A stretch of 23,023 bases of DNA from Pseudomonadota bacterium (GTDB lineage Bacteria; Pseudomonadota; Gammaproteobacteria; Xanthomonadales; Xanthomonadaceae), in the NCBI GenBank assembly GCA_023453655.1, contig JAEXTE010000312.1:1-23023 (forward strand), written 5' to 3'. The notes beneath the pieces were generated by a model, which worked only from the letters and a program-made list of their open reading frames with translations, was not told where the DNA came from and searched no databases. Made by a program: the position numbers and the translations under genes. Positions 14,075 to 21,046 of the stretch are shown piece after piece (position 1 is the stretch's first letter; each line of letters begins with the position of its first letter).

Positions 14075-16030
14075 ATGCGCGGCGAGGGGCAGCGCGGCGA
14101 TTCGGAGACGGGGGTCCGCTTGCGTCGCGCGGCGGCACGGTCCGCGGCAGCGCTGGTCCTGCTGGCCGGCGCCACGCACGCCGTCGAACTGCCCCGCATG
14201 TTTTCAGACGGCATGGTGCTTCAGCGCGGCTCGGCGATTCCCGTCTGGGGCATGGCGGAGCCGGGCGCCCGGGTGGCGGTGTCGTTCGACGGCACGACCG
14301 TCGAGGCGAGCGCCGACGGCAACGGCGCGTGGCGGGTGGAACTGCCCGCGCGCGAGTCGGGCGGGCCGCTGGTACTGCGCATCGACGACGGCAAGGCGCC
14401 GCGCGAGCTGCGCGACGTGCTCGTGGGCGACGTGTGGCTGGCCTCGGGCCAGTCGAACATGGAGTGGCCGATTTCGCAGTCGGCGGATGGCGAGGCCGAA
14501 GTCGCGCGCGCCAACGATCCGCTGATCCGCCACTTCAAGATCCCGAAGTCCTGGGCCGGGCTGCCGCAGTGGCAGCTGGCCGGAGGCGACTGGGTGGCGT
14601 CGTCCCCGGACGTCGCGGGCCGGTTCTCCGCCGTGGCCCACTTCTTCGCACGCGAGCTGCGCGCATCCGTCGATGTGCCGATCGGCATCATCGACAGCAC
14701 CTGGGGCGGCAGCAGCATCGAGGCCTGGATGGATGCGGGCACGCAGGGGATCGACGGCGATGGCCTGGTCGAGCTGGCGCGCCGGCTGAAGCTCGACGAT
14801 GCGCAGGCGCTGGCCCAGGCGCGCGCCAACCTCGCGCGCTGGCAGCTGCCCGCCGACGACACCGGCTGGCATGTCGCCGACCTCGACACGACGCAATGGG
14901 ACGACATGGCCGTGCCCACGCTGTGGGAGGCTGCCGGCTGGAACGGGATGGACGGCGTGGCGTGGTACCGCACCAGCGTCACGCTGACGGCCGACGAAGC
15001 GCGTCGCGGCATGGCCCTGGGCGTGGGCCGCATCGACGATACCGACACCACCTGGGTCAACGGAATCGAAGTCGGCAGCACCGAACTGCAGTACGACGCG
15101 CCGCGCGTCTACGCGGTGCCGGCTGGCGTGCTGCGCGAAGGCGTCAACGCGATCGCGGTCCGGGTGACCGATGTCGGCGGCGGTGGCGGCATCCACGGCC
15201 TGCCCGGGGAGCTGTACGCACAGCCGGACGGTGGCATGCGCCGCACCCTGGCCGGCACCTGGAAATTCCGGCCGGCCGAAGTGACGGCGCTTTCGCTGGA
15301 CGACAACAAGAACCAGCGGGCGACCCTGCTGTACAACGCGATGATCGCCCCGCTGCAGCCGTTCCCGATACGCGGGGTGATCTGGTACCAGGGCGAGTCC
15401 AACGCCGGCAGCATCGAACAGGCGCTGCGCTACCGCGAGCAGTTCCCGGCGATGATCCGGCAGTGGCGCGCGCAGTGGAACGTCCCGGAGCTGCCGTTCC
15501 TCTGGGTGCAGCTGGCGAGCTGGCATTCGGGCGGCGACCAGGGAGACGACAGCCCCTGGGCGGTGCTGCGCGAATCCCAGACCGCGACGCTGGCGCTGCC
15601 TGCCACCGGGCAGGCGGTGGCGATCGATATCGGCGATGTCGCCGACATCCATCCGAAGAACAAGCAGGACGTCGGCAAGCGCCTGGCGCTGGTGGCGCGC
15701 CACGTGGCCTATGGCGAGACGCTGGTCCATTCGGGGCCTGTGTTCGAGGGCGCCAGCTTCGAAGGCAATCTTGCGCGCCTGCGTTTCCGGGGCGACTGGC
15801 TGGCGGTCCGCGGGGGTGGCGCACTGCGGGGCTTCCAGCTGGCGGGCGAGGACCGGGTGTTCCACCCGGCGACGGCGACGGTCGTGGATGGCCAGATGCT
15901 GACGGTGCGCAGCGATGCGGTCCCGGCACCGGTGGCGGTGCGCTACGCATGGCGCGACGCCCCGGTGGACGCGAACCTCATCGGTTCCACGGGCCTGCCC
16001 GCAGCGCCGTTCCGGAGCGATGACTGGTGA
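14075..16030 (+). CDS. Sialate O-acetylesterase-like carbohydrate esterase (CE20-like, xyloglucan acetylesterase)
   Basis: An SGNH-fold esterase that should remove O-acetyl groups, probably from galactosyl residues of xyloglucan oligosaccharides. With the ATG at 14075 it has 651 residues and a signal peptide ending ...LLAGATHA at residue 36. The nucleophile Ser127 lies in WLASGQSNMEW, the second SGNH block is VIWYQGESNAG (Glu441), and Asp524 and His526 lie in VADIHPKN. A jelly-roll (GH2-like) domain is inserted at about residues 264-375 (GWHVADLDTTQWDDM ... GGGGIHGLP), as in the sialate-acetylesterase/CE20 family. A TTG start at 14120 would give a tidier 21-residue signal and is a real alternative; neither has a strong Shine-Dalgarno. 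Its stop overlaps the GH35 start (GTGA). CE20 assignment is from context and domain order. Confidence 0.85.
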   Translation: MRGEGQRGDSETGVRLRRAAARSAAALVLLAGATHAVELPRMFSDGMVLQRGSAIPVWGMAEPGARVAVSFDGTTVEASADGNGAWRVELPARESGGPLVLRIDDGKAPRELRDVLVGDVWLASGQSNMEWPISQSADGEAEVARANDPLIRHFKIPKSWAGLPQWQLAGGDWVASSPDVAGRFSAVAHFFARELRASVDVPIGIIDSTWGGSSIEAWMDAGTQGIDGDGLVELARRLKLDDAQALAQARANLARWQLPADDTGWHVADLDTTQWDDMAVPTLWEAAGWNGMDGVAWYRTSVTLTADEARRGMALGVGRIDDTDTTWVNGIEVGSTELQYDAPRVYAVPAGVLREGVNAIAVRVTDVGGGGGIHGLPGELYAQPDGGMRRTLAGTWKFRPAEVTALSLDDNKNQRATLLYNAMIAPLQPFPIRGVIWYQGESNAGSIEQALRYREQFPAMIRQWRAQWNVPELPFLWVQLASWHSGGDQGDDSPWAVLRESQTATLALPATGQAVAIDIGDVADIHPKNKQDVGKRLALVARHVAYGETLVHSGPVFEGASFEGNLARLRFRGDWLAVRGGGALRGFQLAGEDRVFHPATATVVDGQMLTVRSDAVPAPVAVRYAWRDAPVDANLIGSTGLPAAPFRSDDW

Positions 16031-17886
16031 CAGGCGGGCGCCCGCGCGTCGCGGCCGGGTGGCGGCAGGATGCTCCTGCCCCTGCCGTGACCTTGGCTTT
16101 CCGGCTCGAAGCTCAACGGCGAGCGCCTACGCAGAGGCGAGGTCGAACGCAGGAGCGAGCGACGCGAACCCGTGGTTGTCCCGCCTTGGGCCTGCTGACG
16201 GCCGCGGCATTTCTGGTGCTGACGGGCTGCCAGCCCGGACCCGCATCCCGGCCCCAGGACGATCCGGCGGCATCGGCGCGCGCGTCAGGGCAGGGGGAGG
16301 CCCGCAAGCCGAACCCCACGCAGGAGCGCGAAATTCCGCGGCTCGAAAGCAGGGACGGCAAGCACGCGCTGATCGTCGACGGCGCACCCTTCCTGATCCT
16401 CGGCGGCCAGGCGCACAACTCCAGCAACTATCCCGAGCCGCTCAAGCAGGTGTGGCCCGCGCTGGACGACCTGGGCGCCAATACCCTGTCGATCTCGATC
16501 GCCTGGGAACAGGTCGAGCCGGAGGAGGGCAGGTTCGACTTCTCCTTCGTCGACCATCTGCTCGAACAGGCGCGCGCGCACGACAAGCGCCTGGTCCTGC
16601 TGTGGTTTGCGACCTGGAAGAACAACGGGCCCAACTACGCGCCAGCCTGGGTCAAGCTCGACAACGACCGCTTCCCGCGCGTGGTCCGCGAGGACGGCAG
16701 GGTGCTCAACTCGCTTTCGCCCCACGCCGGGGCCACGCTCGAGGCCGATCGCAAGGCGTTCACGCGCCTGATGGCGCACCTGCGCGACAACGATCCGCAG
16801 CGCACCGTGATCCTGGTGCAGCCGCAGAACGAGCCGGGAACCTATGGCGGCGTACGCGATTTCTCGCCGCTGGCGCAGCGTGCCTTCGAGGGCCAGGTGC
16901 CGCAGGCGCTGCTCGACCGGCTCGGCAAGCAGCCCGGCAGCTGGCGCGAGGTGTTCGGCGCCGACGCCGACGAAACCTTCCACGCCTGGCACATCGCCCA
17001 TTACATCAACGAGGTGGCGAAGGCCGGAAAGGCCGAGTATCCGCTGCCGATGTACATCAACGCGGCGCTGCGCGGGCCGTTCAACCCGGGACAGCCAGGG
17101 CAGTACGCCAGCGGCGGCCCGACCGACAACATGCTCGACGTGTACAAGGCCGCCGCGCCGGACATCGACCTGCTGGCGCCGGACATCTACCTGCCCGAGT
17201 ACATGAGCTACACCACCGTGCTCGAGCGCTACGCGCGTCCGGACAACCCGCTGTTCGTGGCCGAGACCGGCAACGCGCCGGAGTACGCGCGGTACCTGTT
17301 CGCGGCGCTGGATCACGACGGCATCGGCTGGGTGCCGTTCGGCATGGACTACACGCCGTACGGAAATTTCCCGCTGGGCGTGAAGCGCACCACGCCCGAG
17401 ACCGTCGCGCCGTTCGCGCTGGCCTTCGCCCTGGTCAACCAGGGCATGCGTGAGTTCGCGAAAGCTGCGTCGGAAGGCCGACTGCACGGCGTGGCCGAGC
17501 AGCCGGGGGTGCCGGAGCAGACGATCCGCCTCAACGAGCGCTGGAACGCGACGATCGCCTATGGCCTGCCGCATTTCTGGTTCCAGGGCGCAGTACCGGG
17601 CAACCCGGAGCCCATCGGCGGCGCGCTGATTGCCGAACTCGGTCCAGACGAGTTCCTGGTCACCGGCATGCATGCGCGGGTGACGCTGCATCCGTCCACG
17701 CCCGGCCATGCGCTGATCCACGACCGCGTTGAAGAGGGGCGGTATGTGGACGGCGCCTGGCAGTTCCAGCGCAACTGGAATGGCGACCAGACCGACTACG
17801 GGCTCAACTTCTCGGATGCCGTGCAGCTGCTGCGCGTGCGCCTCGCGACCTACCGCACCACCCCGGACCCTGCACAGGAGCGTTGA
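16027..17886 (+). CDS. GH35 beta-galactosidase lipoprotein with DUF5597-like C-terminus
   Basis: An exo-acting beta-galactosidase expected to remove galactose from xyloglucan oligosaccharides. The GTG at 16027 overlaps the esterase stop as GTGA, and gives 619 residues with a long basic N-region before the hydrophobic segment and lipobox LTGC (Cys68). A GTG at 16087 or TTG at 16186 would give a normal-length lipoprotein signal, so the true start is uncertain. The TIM barrel begins near residue 120 (PFLILGGQAHNSSNYPEPLKQVW). The acid/base is Glu269 in QPQNEPGTYG and the nucleophile is Glu413 in FVAETGN. The C-terminal beta-rich part (about 440-600) resembles DUF5597, as in the Cellvibrio Bgl35A type. 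Released galactose would feed the dgo operon to the left. Confidence 0.88.
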   Translation: MTGGRPRVAAGWRQDAPAPAVTLAFRLEAQRRAPTQRRGRTQERATRTRGCPALGLLTAAAFLVLTGCQPGPASRPQDDPAASARASGQGEARKPNPTQEREIPRLESRDGKHALIVDGAPFLILGGQAHNSSNYPEPLKQVWPALDDLGANTLSISIAWEQVEPEEGRFDFSFVDHLLEQARAHDKRLVLLWFATWKNNGPNYAPAWVKLDNDRFPRVVREDGRVLNSLSPHAGATLEADRKAFTRLMAHLRDNDPQRTVILVQPQNEPGTYGGVRDFSPLAQRAFEGQVPQALLDRLGKQPGSWREVFGADADETFHAWHIAHYINEVAKAGKAEYPLPMYINAALRGPFNPGQPGQYASGGPTDNMLDVYKAAAPDIDLLAPDIYLPEYMSYTTVLERYARPDNPLFVAETGNAPEYARYLFAALDHDGIGWVPFGMDYTPYGNFPLGVKRTTPETVAPFALAFALVNQGMREFAKAASEGRLHGVAEQPGVPEQTIRLNERWNATIAYGLPHFWFQGAVPGNPEPIGGALIAELGPDEFLVTGMHARVTLHPSTPGHALIHDRVEEGRYVDGAWQFQRNWNGDQTDYGLNFSDAVQLLRVRLATYRTTPDPAQER

Positions 17887-17890
17887 TCCC

Positions 17891-20757
17891 ATGGCCCGAC
17901 TGTCGAATTCCACGCGCCTGCTGGCGCTGCCGCTGGCGCTGCCGCTGGCGGTGTCCCTGGCCGGCTGCGCCGCGCAGGCCTCGCACTGGGAGCGCGCCGG
18001 GGACGACGTGATCGTGCGTCCCACCGCAGGGGGCGCGGCGGCAGTGCGCCTGCAGGTGGTGTCCGACGGCATCATCCGCGTGACCGCCGATCCGGCCGCT
18101 CGCTTCGAGCGTTCGCAAAGCCTGATGCGCGTGGACGCGCCCGCGCCGGCCCCCGCGTTCGAGGTGACCGAAGGCCAGGGCAAGCTGCGCGTGACCGCAC
18201 GCGGCATCTCGGCCGAAGTCGGACTGGCCGACGGCCGGGTCGCGTTCTTCGACGTGGACGGGAAGCCGCTGCTGGCCGAGGTCGCCGGCGGGCGCAGCTT
18301 CGAACCGGTCGAGTTCGACGGCAGGCCCTATGCCTCGATCCGCCAGCGCTTCGAATCCAGCGCCGACGAGGGGCTCTACGGCACCGGCCTGCACCAGCAG
18401 GGCTGGATGGACCTCAAGGGACGCGATGTCGAGCTGCTCCAGCACAACATCGACAACGGCATTCCCTATCTGGTCTCGAGCCGGGGTTACGGCATCCTCT
18501 GGGACAACAACTCGATCACCCGCTACGGCGACCCGCGCGGGCTGCGCCAGATCGGCGAGGTGGTCGCGCTGTACGACAAGGACGGCGTGGAAGGCGCGCT
18601 GACCGCGACCTATTCCATCGGCGGCGAGGTCAAGCTGGTCCGTCGCGAGGAGAAGATCGACTACCAGTTCATCGCCGGTCTCGAGGATTTCCCCGAAGAA
18701 GGCAAGAACCTCGCCCCGGGCGGGCGCAGCGAGGTGGTCTGGGAGGGCAGGATCGCCGCGCGCAGCGATGGCCGCCACACATTCTCCCTGTTCAACAGCG
18801 AATACGCGAAGCTCTACGTCGACGGCGAGCTGGTCATCGATCGCTGGCGCCAGAACTGGAACCCCTGGCACCACGAGTTCGCGCTGGAGCTGAAGGCGGG
18901 CGAGCCGCACGACCTGCGGATCGAGTGGGACCGCATCGAGCCGGCCTACCTCGCCCTGCAGGGGCGCGACCCGCTGCCGCCGGCCGAGGCGCAGGACCTG
19001 TCGATCTGGTCGGAAGCCGCCCAGGTGATCGACTATTACGTCATCGCAGGCAGCGACATCGCCGGCGCCATCGCCGGCTATCGCCAGCTCACCGGCAAGG
19101 CGGTGCTGCTGCCCAAGTGGTCCTACGGCTTCTGGCAGAGCCGCGAGCGCTACAAGACCCAGGCCGAGCTGACGGCGGTGATCGACGAGTACCGTCGTCG
19201 CAAGCTGCCGATCGACGCGATCGTGCTCGACTGGTCGTACTGGCCCGAGGACGCCTGGGTTCGCACGACTTCGACCCCGCCACCTTCCCCGACCCGGAAG
19301 GCATGGTGCAGCACGTCCACGACCGCAATGCGCAGATCATGATCTCGGTCTGGCCGAAGTTCTACCCGAGCACCGCGCACTACAGGGAGCTCGACGCCGC
19401 CGGGGCGATGTTCACGCGCAATGTCGAGGTCGGCGAGCGCGACTGGATCGGAGAGGGCTATCTCAATTCGTTCTACGACGCGCATTCGGCCAAGGGGCGC
19501 GAGATCTTCTGGCGGCAGATGCACGACAAGCTCGATACCAAGGGCTTCGATGCCTGGTGGCTGGATGCGTCCGAGCCCGACCTGCACAGCAACCTCGACA
19601 CCGGCGAGCGCAAGGCGCGCACGATGCCGAACGCGCTGGGCTCGTCCGTGGAGTACTTCAACTCCTACCCGCTGGTGCACTCGGAAGGCGTCTACCAGGG
19701 CTCGCGCAAAGCCAACCCGGACAAGCGCGTGTTCATCCTGTCGCGCGCCTACTTCGCCGGCCAGCAGCGTGCTGGCGCGGCATTCTGGAGCGGCGACATC
19801 GTCCCGCGCTGGGACGACTACCGGGAGCAGATCTCCGGCCTGGTCAATGCCTCGATGGCCGGCGCGCCCAACGTGAGCTTCGATATCGGCGGCTTCTCGC
19901 CCGAGCGCCGCTACGAGACGAAGGATCCGGCACACCTGCCCGAATGGCGGGAACTGAGCCTGCGCTGGTTCCAGCACGGCGCCTTCGTGCCGGTGTTCCG
20001 CCTGCACGGCCAGTTCCCGTACCGCGAAATCTGGGAAATCGCGCCCGAGGGCACGCCCCACTACGACAGCTTCGTGCACTACCTCAAGCTGCGCTACACC
20101 CTGCTGCCCTACATCTACACGCTGGCGGGCGACACCTGGCATCGCGACGGCACGATCCTGCGCGCGCTGGCGATGGACTTCCCTTCCGATGCGAAGGCGC
20201 GCGGCATCGCCGACCAGTACCTGTTCGGGCCGGCCTTCCTGGTCGCGCCGGTCACGGAGTTCAGGGCGACCAGCCGCGAGGTGTACCTGCCGGCGGGCGC
20301 GTCGTGGATCGATTTCGAGACCGGCCAACGGCATGAGGGCGGGCAGACGGTCACTGCCGCCGCGCCGCTGCAGCGCATGCCGCTGTTCGTGCGCGCCGGC
20401 TCGATCGTGCCGCGCACCGTGGTACAGCAGTACGTGGACGAGCAGCCCGGCGCGCCGCTGACCATCGAGGTCTACACCGGCGCCGACGGCAGCTTCTCGC
20501 TGTACGAGGACAACGGCCGCAGTTACGGCTACGAGCGCGGCGAGTCGGCGCGGATCCCGCTGGCGTGGGACGAGCAGAGGGGCGAGCTGTCGATCGGCGC
20601 GCGCGAAGGCGCGTATCCGGGCATGGCCGCCAGCCGCGAGATCCGGGTGCGCTTCGTCGACGGCCCGCGCGGCGACAACGGCGCGCTGGAGCCGGCGGCG
20701 GATGTCACGGTGACCTACGACGGCGGCGCGCTGACGGTGGGGCGGCCGAAGGCATGA
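17891..20757 (+). CDS. GH31 alpha-xylosidase lipoprotein, interrupted by a one-base frameshift
   Basis: Removes alpha-1,6-xylose from the non-reducing end of xyloglucan oligosaccharides. AGGAG (17876-17880) precedes the ATG. The signal ends in lipobox LAGC (Cys26). The N-terminal beta domain is followed by a PA14 domain at about residues 279-360 (WEGRIAARSDGRHTFSLFNSEYAKLYVDGE...), as in Cellvibrio Xyl31A. The TIM barrel then carries nucleophile Asp559 (WWLDASEPD) and acid/base Asp636 (FWSGD), numbered after correction. As given, the frame breaks at 19256-19261: codons run to WPEDAW, then shift to a stop at 19342 (483 residues, no catalytic residues). The rest continues uninterrupted in the frame one base back, to 20757. 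Restoring one G gives 955 residues, normal for the family, and the expected WPEDAWGSHDFDP. Function is sure; whether the gene is broken is not. Confidence 0.85.
19256..19261 (+). other. Single-base deletion (frameshift) in the GH31 gene
   Basis: TGGGTT where TGGGGTT is needed to keep the reading frame (Trp456-Gly457). Homology is continuous on both sides, with no residues lost. The surrounding bases do not form a canonical X-XXY-YYZ slippery heptamer. Three G where four are expected is a common homopolymer sequencing or assembly error, but a real mutation cannot be excluded from this sequence. Confidence 0.85.
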
Positions 20758-20774
20758 GGCGCGCCGTCCCGCCT

Positions 20775-20996
20775 CCCGCCCCAACCCTCGCCCGCGAGCG
20801 GGGGAGCGGGCAGGGTGGCCGCGACAGGTACAGCCGCGCGGGGCGCGTACCCGCCTCGGTCGTACTGGGCGATCTGGGGAGCCGGCGGTCCCTGGCAGCG
20901 GGCGTATGCGCCGCAGGGACCGACTCCGTGCCGATCTCCCCCGCACGCGTGCTTTGCTCTCCCCCGCTCGCGGGGGAGGGCAAGGGTGGGGGACGC
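20775..20996. repeat. Palindrome-rich MITE/REP-like intergenic element
   Basis: Nearly all of the 289-bp gap between GH31 and GH95 is filled by an element with inverted ends. The left end (20779-20816) and the reverse complement of the right end (20953-20993) share ACCCT-x-GCCC followed by GCGAGCGGGGGAG. The right end is itself a hairpin: TTGCTCTCCCCCG (20954-20966) with CGGGGGAGGGCAA (20971-20983), one wobble pair, 4-base loop. Inside are a 9-bp inverted repeat CGGTCCCTG/CAGGGACCG (20886-20894, 20914-20922), GGTAC/GTACC (20827-20851) and the palindrome GCACGCGTGC (20943-20952). No transposase is present. The arrangement is typical of small non-autonomous repeats dispersed in Xanthomonadaceae intergenic regions. 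Confidence 0.7.
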
Positions 20997-21046
20997 CGAA
21001 GCCGCCATCCTGAAAGATCCAATGCTGCATTCCGAAGCTCCACGCC

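Noticed and set aside
19256..19261. Programmed -1 frameshifting as an explanation for the GH31 break
   Set aside because: There is no canonical slippery heptamer and no strong downstream stimulatory structure is evident; the family is not known for recoding. A simple deletion or sequencing error is more likely.
20715..21008. A 97-codon minus-strand frame inside the GH31-GH95 gap
   Set aside because: It lies almost wholly in the palindromic repeat; such repeats are often mis-annotated as small hypothetical proteins.
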